This document shows, in pieces, positions 15,128 to 23,518 of a stretch of 33,654 nt of DNA. The stretch comes from Acidobacteriota bacterium (lineage in GTDB: Bacteria > Acidobacteriota > Thermoanaerobaculia > Multivoradales > J023), in contig JAJCXQ010000312.1 in NCBI GenBank assembly GCA_029263355.1, positions 1 to 33,654 on the forward strand, given 5' to 3'. Made by a program: the position numbers and the translations under genes. Within the stretch, counting starts at the first letter, position 1. Each line of letters begins with the position of its first letter. The notes below the pieces were generated by a model that saw only the letters and a program-made list of their open reading frames with translations, ran no database searches and was not told the DNA's origin.

Positions 15128-16813
15128 ATGAAGAAACATCGTTTGGCTTTTGTCGTCCTGGCCCTGTGGTCCTTAGGTGCGGGGGCACTCTCCGCGCAGC
15201 AATTTGTTATCGGCACCCAGAGTGTCTTCGCCACTCCCCCGGGGGTCGCCAACACCTTTGGCAATGACATCGCCGTCCTCAACAACACCGTTGGGGCGCC
15301 GGCCATTGTCGCGGTGAACGATGCCGCATGGCATCAGAACGGTGGCGCCGCAGCTGGCCTCAACTGGGGCCAAGCACTGTTCTACAACTTCAACAGCGCC
15401 CCGCTGACAGCACCTTTGAAGACGTCGCCGGGCTCTGCACGCACTGACTTCATGGCCTGGGACATGGAGTCGGTTGGCGATGTTGATGGCGACGGTTGGG
15501 ACGATCTTGCGGTTGGAGCGCCTCAGGTTGGCGCGGGCACGGGATACGTGCGAGTGATTTCCGGCAATCCGGCGGTGATGTCGCCGTTCGACGTCATCTA
15601 TCAAGTGGGTGGCGCCGCCGGTTCGAGCTTTTTCGGCGGCGGCCTGGATCGCATCAACATCGGCCTTGGTGGACGCGACCTGCTCGTTGCAAGTATCGGC
15701 TCCGTCGAGGTGCGCGATGAGTTGTCGGGTGCTCTCCTGGCGGGCCCGGTCAATCTCCCGGCAGGCTTCTCGATCGTCCGCAGTCTGAAGTACTTCACCG
15801 AACGTTTCTCGGTGCGGACGATCGGGGATGTCAATTTCGACCTGCTCGACGACTTTGCCGTCGGTAGCGCCGGCAGTGATCAGGTTCTGATCCTCGACGG
15901 CAACCCTGCGACCTTCGGCGCCACCATCGCCACCATCAACAGCCCGGTGGCGAACAGTCTGTTCGGCTACGCGATCGCCCCGATGGGTGATCTCACCGGC
16001 GATGGCGCGGCGGAATTCTTGATTGGCGCTCCCGGCGACAGTGGCAATCAGGGCATGGTCTACCTCTTTGACGGCGCCACGTTTACCGTTCTCGGTCAGT
16101 TTTCCGGCAACAACCCCAATGAATTCTTCGGCTTTTCGGCCGACGGCAACTTCGACCTGAATGCTGACGGCACAACCGACGCGATCGTCGGCGCTCCTGG
16201 CGATGTCTTCACCGCCGTGGGAGGTTATGCTCAGACCCTGAGCGGTATCGCTTTGTCACCGCTTTATGGCGCCACCACCACGCCAGCGGCGCCCCCCGGC
16301 CTGGCCGGTCCGGTGTACGGCACCAACGTCGCTGGCGTCGGTGACCTCAATGGCGACTCGTTCCCCGATTATGCGGTGGGTTTGCCCCAGGACTCGGCAG
16401 CTGTTGGCGGCACCGGGCACAACTTCGTTTATGTCGGCGGGCCGCTGGCAAGCGTCACCGCGATCGGCAATGGTTGCTCCTCCGACGGTACGCCGCCGCC
16501 AACGTTGATCCTGGGGGGTTCGCCTGCCATTGGCAGCTCGATCACACCGGTGGTGATCGATACGTTTCATCCGACCACGGCTGGCGCGCTTTTTATCGGC
16601 ACGCCCGGCACCCTGCCACCGTGTTTTGACCTCACCAACGCAGTGACGGCAGCCAACTTCAATCTGGCCGGCGGTATCGCGTTCCTACCACCGATTCCGG
16701 TTCCAGCCAGTCCCGCCCTTCTCGGGGCCGTTTTCCGCTTCCAGGCAGCGGTGCTGGTCCCCGGCGGGTTCAACGTTTCGAATAGTTTCGAAGTTGTCGT
16801 CGGCCTGCAGTAA
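15128..16813 (+). CDS. secreted FG-GAP repeat protein
   Basis: A 561-residue exported protein. The ATG at 15128 has AAAAGGAG just upstream, and the product opens with MKKHRLAFVVLALWSLGAG, cleaved near LSA-QQ. About five FG-GAP repeats are visible, with Asp-rich Ca-binding loops such as VGDVDGDGWDDLAVGAPQ, IGDVNFDLLDDFAVG, MGDLTGDGAAEFLIGAPGD and VGDLNGDSFPDYAVGLPQD; less regular strands between them may complete a propeller. The last 110 residues, after the only visible cysteine pair, form a separate beta-rich domain. There is no protease domain. Such proteins usually bind ligands or polymers at the cell surface. It follows the subtilase by 145 bp in the same direction and shares its repeat type, so a joint extracellular role is plausible. 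Confidence 0.85.
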   Translation: MKKHRLAFVVLALWSLGAGALSAQQFVIGTQSVFATPPGVANTFGNDIAVLNNTVGAPAIVAVNDAAWHQNGGAAAGLNWGQALFYNFNSAPLTAPLKTSPGSARTDFMAWDMESVGDVDGDGWDDLAVGAPQVGAGTGYVRVISGNPAVMSPFDVIYQVGGAAGSSFFGGGLDRINIGLGGRDLLVASIGSVEVRDELSGALLAGPVNLPAGFSIVRSLKYFTERFSVRTIGDVNFDLLDDFAVGSAGSDQVLILDGNPATFGATIATINSPVANSLFGYAIAPMGDLTGDGAAEFLIGAPGDSGNQGMVYLFDGATFTVLGQFSGNNPNEFFGFSADGNFDLNADGTTDAIVGAPGDVFTAVGGYAQTLSGIALSPLYGATTTPAAPPGLAGPVYGTNVAGVGDLNGDSFPDYAVGLPQDSAAVGGTGHNFVYVGGPLASVTAIGNGCSSDGTPPPTLILGGSPAIGSSITPVVIDTFHPTTAGALFIGTPGTLPPCFDLTNAVTAANFNLAGGIAFLPPIPVPASPALLGAVFRFQAAVLVPGGFNVSNSFEVVVGLQ

Positions 16814-16857
16814 CTGCTTCGACCTCGCAGAACCCGTCAGCTCACACGTTCGCTTAT

Positions 16858-16894
16858 GTAGGCCGGGCGCAGCCCAGGCTCGCGACCGGCCTAC
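16858..16894. terminator. inverted repeat between convergent genes
   Basis: GTAGGCCGG at 16858-16866 and CCGGCCTAC at 16886-16894 form a perfect 9-bp inverted repeat around a 19-base loop, in the 111 bp between the FG-GAP gene and the leftward STAND gene. The position suits a shared bidirectional terminator or a REP-like element; no T-runs flank it. Confidence 0.45.
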
Positions 16895-16924
16895 GGCCGA
16901 TACTTGGACGGGATCTGTCACTGT

Positions 16925-19900
16925 CTAGATGCCGGGCAAGGAAAGGTTGTTTTCGGCGGCGGCATTGACCACTTCCTGGTGCTCCCGAATCTGATAGAGA
17001 AAACTATGTCGGAGCTCGGGGGCGAGGAAGCTGGTTTTGCGCATCAGCTCGCGGTAGGCGCGACGCAGGTAGCGGATGGGTTCCAGAGTCTCGATCTCGG
17101 TTTCGTTCTGTCGCAGCCAGTCGAAAGCGCGGTAGAGCCGGAAGTTGAGCATCTCGCCGGCTGGTGGATAGGGCAGATTTTGCAGTAGCTCCTCGAGCGC
17201 CGCGCTGTAAGTCAAGATGGCCTCACTGTCGCTGCCCTGCATCGCGAGCTCCAGCAACCAGGCGCTGTCGATGGCGGCCGAGGTACGATCGTCGTGTCGT
17301 CGGTGGATGCGGTAGGCCTCAGCGAGATGTAGACGAGCCTCCGTCCCTTGACTCTGGCGCATCAGAATACGGCCGAGAAGCTGTTCGGCATCTCCGAGCA
17401 GGGAAGTCTCCGCCACCAGACTCAGCTGAAAATGAGCTTGGCGTGCTTCCCGCAGAGCATTTTCGACCTTGCCGAGATTGAGCTGGTTGGCAGCCATATC
17501 GAGCCGCGCGATCGCTTCGCCGACGACATCGTCGCGACCGCGTCGCACTTCGAAAGCTTGTCGCAGGAGTTTTGTCGCCTCGGTGTGATTACCGAGGTGT
17601 CCCAAAGCGCGGGCCGAGCCGAGGTGTGCGAAGCCGAGCTCTTCGATGTCTCCACCATGTTTGTCGATGATGTTCTGCGCTTCGCGGTAATACCGCAGAG
17701 CTTTGGAATAGTCTCCGATCGCCATGGCGACCGCGCCGAGGGCGGTCAAGGACGCGCCAAGCGGTTTGAACAGCTTGTGATCGCGCCGCACTCTCTCAGA
17801 TTTCTTGTGATGGAGCATCGCGTCTTCGAGACGCATCTCTCGCAACGCAATATTGCCGATGTGGAAGTGGCAGGTCGCGCCGACGGAGGTTATATCCTGT
17901 CGGTCGACAACTTCGAGGAGGCTCTCGAAGACTTCCCGCGCCTCGGTCAGCCGTCCAGTCTGCTTGAGCAGGTCGCCCAAACGGATAAAAAGCATCGCGC
18001 GCTGTTTGTCGCCGCTGGTGTCCGAAGAGGTTGCGAGCGCCCGGCGTAGAGCTTTCTCCGCTTCGTTGAAGCGGCCGCGTTCCTGATCGTGCTCCGCTTT
18101 CAAGGTCAGGAGAGCGATATGCCGCTTGGGTTGGCCGGCAGCCAACGCAATGGCGCGGTGGAGCTCCAATTCCAACTCGGTGAGTCGACCCAGGTGTCGG
18201 CCAATGGGAAGCATCGCCCACAAGATGTCGAGCTCAGCCGCGGGATCACCGCCGCGCCCCCGATGTTGTCGGTATTCCTTGAGCAAGGCTTCGAAGAGAT
18301 CGATGCGGGTGGAGTCATCGCTGGACTCTCGGCTCAAGTCGAGGAGTGGATGCAGCGCTTCGGGGGTACCGGCGAGCAATCGATAGGTCGCCCACCCCTT
18401 CTCCTGATTCTTGGGTTCTCGGGTAACCACACGGCCGAGAGCTCGACGCAGAGACGCGGCCGCTTCGAACGTCACAGTGCCAGCGAGGGCTCGTGCGTAT
18501 GCCGGGCATTGAAACTCGAGCCCCTGGCCCCAGGGTGAGGCGGTCAGCCGTAAGAGACCCGCCGCGATCAGTGGCTGATGCCAACCGTCGTCCAGGTGCA
18601 CGCCAAAGCCGGTGCAGGTGAGATCGAGATGGCTCGGAGTGATGGTCTGCCCAGCCAAAGCCAGGATGCGCAGGGGCAAAGGTTCTCCGAAGCGTCGGAT
18701 CTCTGCTTCCACATGTCTGATCAAACGCTGGGATGGCTTGTATTCAACATCGTCGGTGCCGTCATAGAAAAAACTGCCGTAGACCCGTCGGATCAGTCCA
18801 CGGTGTACCAGGCCCACGAGTCCTTCTTCGAGGGCGAAGGGGAAGCCGGCCGACGCTGTTACCCATCGCGACTCGATCTCGGGGTCCAAAGACAGGCCTT
18901 CGATCAACCGTCGAGCATGGAGAGTGCCTTCACTTTCGTCCATGGCGGGAATGTTGATCGTCGGAAGATCTTCGAAAGCCTTGCTGACGGCCTTGCCACT
19001 GCGCTGGATCATGATCAGTCCGCAGGGCAGAGTGCTGGTGGCGAGGTGCCCCAAGAGCTCGAGATCGTCCGCCGTAGCGGACTGCACCAGATCGCAAACG
19101 ATCCAGGGCGGGCTCTCCAAGCGATCGGTGGCGGCTTCCATCCACTCGACCAGAGTCTCTGCTGCCTGGCTGGGCGACACGGTGTCGAGCAAATCGAGAG
19201 CGGCTACGGGGACGGCCCGGGGCACGAGCTCACGCAGTTTGTTTGCCAAGTGGCTGCCGAGAAAGGGGGTGCCCAGCAGCGCTCGGCCGACGCTGATCCA
19301 GATCTTTGGCCCCGGCTCGGTCTCGAGATGGTGCCAGACAGCGTGAGTCTTGCCGGCCCCGAGAGGGCCTTGGATCAAGTAGGCGCCCGGTGATCGGGTT
19401 GTTTCGAGGGCCGCGCTGACGGTCGGGCGTCGCACTCTGACGCGCCGATCCAGCAACTTGGGATTGTGCCATGGCATGGCCCGGCGCTGGTTGCCTCGCA
19501 GTAGGAAAAAGGGAATTCGGCGACCTGAAGGACCGGAGTAGAGATCGAGTTTCTCCATCTGGTAACGGCCGTGGAGCCAGCTTGCGGCGTATCCCGTCAT
19601 CACGATCTCGCCCGACGGTAACTGAGGACGCCGACGGTCGAGATCTTCGACCAATGCGTCCCTCACCAGCACGATAACCTCGCCATGCTGGATAACCTCG
19701 GCTGGAAAGATGAGGATGCCAGGGGGCTCCTCGACCCGCTGTGTGGCGAGGCGCTCCATAAAAGTGGTGCTCATTTGCACGGCGGTATCAAAAACCGACG
19801 CGCGGCCTTCAATCGGCAAGATTGCGAAGACGCGCTCTTCGAGTTGAACGACACCCGGAAGGCTGAAAAACTCTTCAGCCGTCGCCCTCGATCGTCGATC

Positions 19901-19978
19901 TTCACTGTCTGCAGGCCAGAAGCGCAGCAGAGCTACAGGCAAATTAAGGCTCGGGAGTGGAAGCTGAGGATCAGTCAT
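16925..19978 (-). CDS. STAND-type ATPase with N-terminal cyclase-like domain and C-terminal TPRs
   Basis: A 1017-residue soluble protein. Residues 10-175 follow the strand order of a class III adenylate-cyclase domain (VALLRFWPAD; VVQLEERVFAILP; GILIFPAEVI; SGEIVMTGYAASWLHGRYQMEKL) but lack the catalytic aspartates, so this would be a non-catalytic sensor. An ATPase module follows: Walker A GPLGAGKT at 204-211 (K210) and a Walker B-like strand WIVCD at 292-296, then a winged-helix-like region around 430-510. Residues about 590-905 are TPR repeats (for example KALRYYREAQNIIDKHGGD). The layout resembles STAND switch proteins such as MalT-like regulators, but no DNA-binding output domain is seen, so the output may be protein-protein contact. 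The start is the first ATG; no strong Shine-Dalgarno is present. Function is not known. Confidence 0.82.
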   Translation of the reverse strand: MTDPQLPLPSLNLPVALLRFWPADSEDRRSRATAEEFFSLPGVVQLEERVFAILPIEGRASVFDTAVQMSTTFMERLATQRVEEPPGILIFPAEVIQHGEVIVLVRDALVEDLDRRRPQLPSGEIVMTGYAASWLHGRYQMEKLDLYSGPSGRRIPFFLLRGNQRRAMPWHNPKLLDRRVRVRRPTVSAALETTRSPGAYLIQGPLGAGKTHAVWHHLETEPGPKIWISVGRALLGTPFLGSHLANKLRELVPRAVPVAALDLLDTVSPSQAAETLVEWMEAATDRLESPPWIVCDLVQSATADDLELLGHLATSTLPCGLIMIQRSGKAVSKAFEDLPTINIPAMDESEGTLHARRLIEGLSLDPEIESRWVTASAGFPFALEEGLVGLVHRGLIRRVYGSFFYDGTDDVEYKPSQRLIRHVEAEIRRFGEPLPLRILALAGQTITPSHLDLTCTGFGVHLDDGWHQPLIAAGLLRLTASPWGQGLEFQCPAYARALAGTVTFEAAASLRRALGRVVTREPKNQEKGWATYRLLAGTPEALHPLLDLSRESSDDSTRIDLFEALLKEYRQHRGRGGDPAAELDILWAMLPIGRHLGRLTELELELHRAIALAAGQPKRHIALLTLKAEHDQERGRFNEAEKALRRALATSSDTSGDKQRAMLFIRLGDLLKQTGRLTEAREVFESLLEVVDRQDITSVGATCHFHIGNIALREMRLEDAMLHHKKSERVRRDHKLFKPLGASLTALGAVAMAIGDYSKALRYYREAQNIIDKHGGDIEELGFAHLGSARALGHLGNHTEATKLLRQAFEVRRGRDDVVGEAIARLDMAANQLNLGKVENALREARQAHFQLSLVAETSLLGDAEQLLGRILMRQSQGTEARLHLAEAYRIHRRHDDRTSAAIDSAWLLELAMQGSDSEAILTYSAALEELLQNLPYPPAGEMLNFRLYRAFDWLRQNETEIETLEPIRYLRRAYRELMRKTSFLAPELRHSFLYQIREHQEVVNAAAENNLSLPGI

Positions 19979-19989
19979 CGCAGAGGAAA

Positions 19990-20045
19990 TCCCCTAGGGG
20001 AGAATGGCGACTTCGCAACACAGTGTATTTCACAGTACAGTGTAT
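19990..20045. promoter_or_regulatory. palindrome and two direct repeats in the divergent region
   Basis: TCCCCTAGGGGA at 19990-20001 is a perfect 12-bp palindrome 11 bp from the STAND start codon. ACAGTGTAT occurs twice, at 20020-20028 and 20037-20045, 17 bp apart. All lie between the divergent STAND gene and the 179-aa gene and look like protein-binding sites. No complete sigma-70 promoter was identified. Confidence 0.4.
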
Positions 20046-20219
20046 CAAGACTGGCCGCAGGTGGTGTCGCCAACAGGAAGCAAAGGCCGTTAACAGAGGC
20101 ATCAAAAGCTGCTATCATGGAGAGGGTTGGTGCATCCGCTCCGACCTTCCCAACCACACTGCAGATCCACGATGACCCGCGATGGGTCGTCTTTTGGCTC
20201 GACGGAGGTTCGCAGGTCT

Positions 20220-20759
20220 ATGAAAAGACGATTGGATACTCACCTCTACTATTTCACCGTTGAGGACGAAAGTCTCCTCGGCGAAGTGTTTCCAAAATTC
20301 GAAGATGATACCTACGCGATTGCTTACAAGGTTGTTGGCACCGACGATGTCTTCGTCACCACTGCTGAAACCAAGGACGCAATGGACCGGAACGATGTGC
20401 CGTACAACCAGCTGGCGGACGAAGATGGCAACCGCTTGGCGGTTTACCATTCGGCACTATCGACGGAAGAGCTGGGTGATTTCGAGGATTCGTTGAAGGC
20501 TCTGGCTCTGGCGTATCGTGCGATCGGCATGGTGTGTGTCGGTGTCAACGGCAACTCGAAGCCGGACTTCACGGATGGCGTGGAGCATTACTCCTACTTC
20601 ACAGCCCCAGCGGGTCATACGTTCTTGTGGCGCCTGTTCACCAAGCGCGACGAGGCGATCGAGTACATGAGCTCACGTTTCGCTGAAGACAGTGCCGCGG
20701 CTGACTGGGCCCAGACGTTACCTCTGACCTCGTCTTCGGAGCTGATCAGCTATCACTGA
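20220..20759 (+). CDS. hypothetical protein, 179 aa
   Basis: I do not recognise the family. The ATG at 20220 is chosen because GGAGG lies at 20204-20208 and the upstream part of the frame is of poor quality; the spacing is long, so the start is uncertain. The product is acidic and mixed alpha/beta, with no signal peptide or membrane segment. Features include LYYFTVEDESLLGEVFPKFEDD near the start, an aromatic-rich segment HYSYFTAPAGHTFLWRLF at about 130-147, and a long helix after it. It lies between the divergent STAND gene and xseA, with only 61 bp before the annotated xseA start, so it may be co-transcribed with xseA. Confidence 0.6.
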   Translation: MKRRLDTHLYYFTVEDESLLGEVFPKFEDDTYAIAYKVVGTDDVFVTTAETKDAMDRNDVPYNQLADEDGNRLAVYHSALSTEELGDFEDSLKALALAYRAIGMVCVGVNGNSKPDFTDGVEHYSYFTAPAGHTFLWRLFTKRDEAIEYMSSRFAEDSAAADWAQTLPLTSSSELISYH

Positions 20760-20820
20760 TCTATTAGGAGGTGTCCATAGTCCCGGGTTCGGGCATGACG
20801 CCACCTATTCGGTCTCAGAA

Positions 20821-22164
20821 TTGACCGAAGAGATCCGTGAGGTCGTTGGCGACTCGTTTGACGGTATTTGGGTCGTCGGTGAAGTTCAGCGGGCAAGGGC
20901 GAGTCAACGTGGACATCTCTATTTCGAGCTGGTCGAAAAGGGGCGAGCAGACCGCATCATCGGCAAGATCGATGCGGTGATCTGGCATCGCGATCATCTG
21001 CGGGTTCGAAGAACTCTATCGGCCAGCAGCCAGGAGGTCGTCGATGGTCAGCAGATCCGGTGCTGGGGGCAAGTCGACTTTTATGGTCCGGCTGGGCGGC
21101 TGCAGTTGGTCGTCCGGGATGTCGACCCGCTGTTTACTCTCGGTCTGCTCGAAAAACGACGACGTGAGATCTTGGCTGGCTTGGCCAAGGTAGGGCTGCT
21201 CGACCGCAATCAACAGTTGGAATTGGCGGAAGTGCCGCTGCGAGTGGGCCTCGTCACATCGGGTGACAGCGCCGCCTACCATGACTTCCTGGCGAGTCTG
21301 GTGGAAAGTGGTTTCGGCTTTAGTGTGCAATTTGTGCATGCTTCCATGCAGGGGTCCGAAGCCGAAAAGCAAGTTGTTGCTGCCTTGCGGAGCCTGGCTG
21401 CGTTCGAGTCCGCAGCAGGGCATGCGGTGGATGTGATTGTATTGATCCGAGGCGGCGGCTCGCGATCGGATCTGGCAGCTTTCGATAGCCGCCGTATCGC
21501 GGAGGCGGTGGCGCGGAGTCCACTGCCAGTCTTGACGGGCTTGGGTCATGAAATCGACGAATCGATTGCTGATCGAGTGAGCCATACTGCCTTCAAAACC
21601 CCGACCAAAGTTGCCGAATTCTTGATCGAGAGAGTGGCCGCCGCCGAGCGCAGCCTGGCGGCCTGCGCCGCCGCCCTCAGGCACCTGGCCGGGGAGAGGC
21701 TGCAACAAGCAGAGTTGAGCATGAGGAGATGCGAGCGGCTGGCGCCGGTGGCGCGCTCACGGCTACAAAGCGCAACCCGCATGGTGGACCACCATGCTCA
21801 ACGGGTCGGCCAGGCCAGTCGTCGACGGCTGATCGAAGCCGACCGCGTCGCGGCCGAACTAGCGGGCCGGATGGGTGCTTCGGCACCTCGGCTTGTTGCC
21901 CGACATCGTGACCGTCCCGATCAGATCGCTCAGCGGCTGGTCGGAATTGCTTCGGGCCGGGTGCGTGAAAGTCAGGCCATGCTCAACGGTGTCGCTCGAC
22001 TGTGTGCCGAGCTCTCACCGGAGAAGGTCCTGGAGCGTGGTTTCAGCATTACTCGCGATCGTGACAACAACATTGTCCGAGAGCCATCCCGGGTCCAACC
22101 GGGAGATCGGATCGTAACGACCCTCGCTGGAGGGAGGCTTGACAGCCGGGTGGAGAAGATATGA
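20821..22164 (+). CDS. xseA: exodeoxyribonuclease VII large subunit
   Basis: The catalytic subunit of exonuclease VII, which cuts single-stranded DNA into oligonucleotides in repair. An N-terminal OB-fold (IWVVGEVQRARASQRGHLYFEL) is followed by the catalytic domain with its signature IRGGGSRSDLAAFDSRRIAEAV, GLGHEIDESIAD and the TPT-like segment KTPTKVAEFL, then a long coiled coil and a C-terminal tail (RGFSITRD). The 447-residue length is near normal. The start is odd: TTG 20821 is the only usual start codon in frame, yet the family's conserved YSVSEL lies just before it, in the same frame and with no start codon. A near-perfect Shine-Dalgarno (TAGGAGGTG, 20765-20773) points to a start about 45 bp upstream that is out of frame. 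A one-base indel is suspected. The gene overlaps xseB by 4 bp. Confidence 0.92.
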   Translation: MTEEIREVVGDSFDGIWVVGEVQRARASQRGHLYFELVEKGRADRIIGKIDAVIWHRDHLRVRRTLSASSQEVVDGQQIRCWGQVDFYGPAGRLQLVVRDVDPLFTLGLLEKRRREILAGLAKVGLLDRNQQLELAEVPLRVGLVTSGDSAAYHDFLASLVESGFGFSVQFVHASMQGSEAEKQVVAALRSLAAFESAAGHAVDVIVLIRGGGSRSDLAAFDSRRIAEAVARSPLPVLTGLGHEIDESIADRVSHTAFKTPTKVAEFLIERVAAAERSLAACAAALRHLAGERLQQAELSMRRCERLAPVARSRLQSATRMVDHHAQRVGQASRRRLIEADRVAAELAGRMGASAPRLVARHRDRPDQIAQRLVGIASGRVRESQAMLNGVARLCAELSPEKVLERGFSITRDRDNNIVREPSRVQPGDRIVTTLAGGRLDSRVEKI

Positions 22165-22388
22165 ACGCCGAATCCAAAGATCAGGAGACACCGAGTTTTG
22201 GTGTCGCGATGAAAGAACTCGAGTCCATCCTCCAGCGTATCGATGGTGATGGGATCGATATCGACCAATTGGCCGATGAGCTGCGGCGAGCCACTGAGCT
22301 TCTCGAGCTGTGTCGGGGCAAGATCCGAACGGCGGAGGTCGAGGTGAACCAGATCGTCCAGCAGCTCGAAGACTCCAGCAGTCGTTAG
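22161..22388 (+). CDS. xseB: exodeoxyribonuclease VII small subunit
   Basis: The 75-residue product has the family's helical core: FGVAMKELESILQRIDGDGIDIDQLADELRRATELLELCRGKI followed by a heptad-rich tail, arranged as in known XseB (a LExIVxxLExG-like first helix and a CRxKL-like second). XseB binds the coiled coil of XseA and is needed for exonuclease VII function. Its ATG overlaps the xseA stop (ATGA at 22161-22164), so the two subunits are translationally coupled in the usual gene order. It is normal length. Confidence 0.9.
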   Translation: MNAESKDQETPSFGVAMKELESILQRIDGDGIDIDQLADELRRATELLELCRGKIRTAEVEVNQIVQQLEDSSSR

Positions 22389-22489
22389 CACTGGCCAGTT
22401 GTCAGCACCGGCAAGTACCCGACTCGACAACGGCCCGATCCGCGACCTACTCGGGCGCCGCGAGTGCGAATGGGAATTTAAAATTTCCG

Positions 22490-22506
22490 TTTTCAGCGGC
22501 TGAAAA
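22490..22506 (+). terminator. hairpin downstream of xseB
   Basis: TTTTCAG at 22490-22496 pairs with CTGAAAA at 22500-22506 across a 3-nt loop, about 100 bp after xseB and between it and the leftward toxin gene. The A/T-rich ends could serve transcription from either side. The stem is short and no strong T-run follows, so confidence is modest. The rest of this 228-bp gap holds no gene. Confidence 0.35.
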
Positions 22507-22616
22507 TCCGGGGCCAGGCCATAGCCGAACGCTGAACTCTCGTCGCGCACCAGCTCTCCCGGGATCGCTCGCCGGAGAGCTACAACACTTCCACGACCCA
22601 TTCACCGCCGAGGTCA

Positions 22617-22892
22617 TTAGGCGTTGTCGAGGAGGCGTTTGTAGATGGCCTGCCGGGTACCGATCTTTACGACGAGCACGAGAAGCTCGCGGTCTCTGAT
22701 CTGATACACCAGTCGATAGTCTCCCAGCCGTAGTCTGTAGAGCTGCTTTGCGCCCGTGAGTTTTTTGACTCCCCGGGGTCTGGGATTCTCCTCGAGATTC
22801 GAGAGACGCGAGACGATACGTTTTTGAATGGCTCTAGGGAGCTTTCTTAGCTGACGACTTGCGGCCGGAGCGATCTCAATCGAGTAACTCAA
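22617..22892 (-). CDS. RelE/ParE-family toxin
   Basis: A 91-residue basic protein with the RelE/ParE fold pattern: YSIEIAPAASRQLRKLPRAIQKRIVSRL (two helices after strand 1), NPRPRGVKKLTG, then YRLRLGDYRLVYQIRDRELLVLVVKIGTRQAIYK. RelE-type members cut mRNA on the ribosome and ParE-type members poison gyrase. The basic and aromatic residues in the last two strands (R and Y of TRQAIYK) fit the RelE group better, but that is a judgement. Its ATG overlaps the antitoxin stop by 4 bp, the usual antitoxin-first order. Length is normal and no frameshift is seen, so it appears intact. Confidence 0.88.
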   Translation of the reverse strand: MSYSIEIAPAASRQLRKLPRAIQKRIVSRLSNLEENPRPRGVKKLTGAKQLYRLRLGDYRLVYQIRDRELLVLVVKIGTRQAIYKRLLDNA

Positions 22893-23185
22893 AGATCCAG
22901 CTCAGCTCGGAGCTTCGCAAGATGGGTCGTCCCATGCTTCTCGGCCTCGGCCAACGCCTCTAGGGCATCATCGACATCCGTCTGATCCTCCAATCGGTCC
23001 ATCAACCGGTCCAGCATCTGCAAGTCTTCGAGAGGGACCATGGCTAGCAAGTCTTTACCCCGGCGGGTCAGGACGACCCGCTCCTTGCCGAACGCAACGC
23101 GATTCACGAGGGTCGAGAACTCGTTTCTCGCTTCGACTGTGGAGACGCTCTGTGTCGATGGCACTCTTGTCGATGACACCTTCAT
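22889..23185 (-). CDS. Phd/YefM-family antitoxin
   Basis: A 98-residue antitoxin. The N-terminal DNA-binding part has the Phd/YefM pattern: STVEARNEFSTLVNRVAFGKERVVLTRRGKDLLAMVPLEDL. The acidic C-terminal half (LEDQTDVDDALEALAEAEKH) would wrap around the toxin. It comes first in the pair and overlaps the toxin gene by 4 bp. A palindrome in its promoter suggests autorepression, as in the family. There is no Shine-Dalgarno before the ATG at 23185, and the -10 is eight bases away, so the mRNA is probably almost leaderless. Confidence 0.87.
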   Translation of the reverse strand: MKVSSTRVPSTQSVSTVEARNEFSTLVNRVAFGKERVVLTRRGKDLLAMVPLEDLQMLDRLMDRLEDQTDVDDALEALAEAEKHGTTHLAKLRAELDL

Positions 23186-23193
23186 ACTGCTGA

Positions 23194-23222
23194 AATGTAC
23201 ATTAAGGACACATTGGAGTCAA
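23194..23222 (-). promoter_or_regulatory. toxin-antitoxin promoter with palindromic operator
   Basis: On the minus strand TTGACT (23217-23222), a 17-bp spacer and TACATT (23194-23199) form a standard promoter. The -10 lies inside the perfect palindrome AATGTACATT (23194-23203), eight bases from the antitoxin ATG, so a bound antitoxin would block it. The remaining 300 bp up to the TonB receptor gene hold no gene; they contain a TATGAT (23474-23479) and a small stem at 23483-23500 that may belong to that gene's leader. Confidence 0.6.
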
Positions 23223-23518
23223 AATTCTGCTGTCGAGATCAGGGCGTTTAGCTCGATTCTCTGCCCGCCATACCCGGACAGAACTTCGGAGATGTCGTAT
23301 TAGTCGTTAGTATCGGCCTCGGCTCTGGAGCCTCATCACAGCTCTCGAGCTGGCCATATCCATTTGGGCTGGATAGTAGCCGTCAGGTGACGAATCGTCT
23401 CAGCCTGGTTCATGTCGCCCGAATCTTGCCACCAGATGGTCTTGGTGTGGGACGAGGTTTCCGCACCCTAGAGTATGATTCCAGGGAGGTTTACCTTCCT
23501 GAGCTGGACGGAGCAGAC

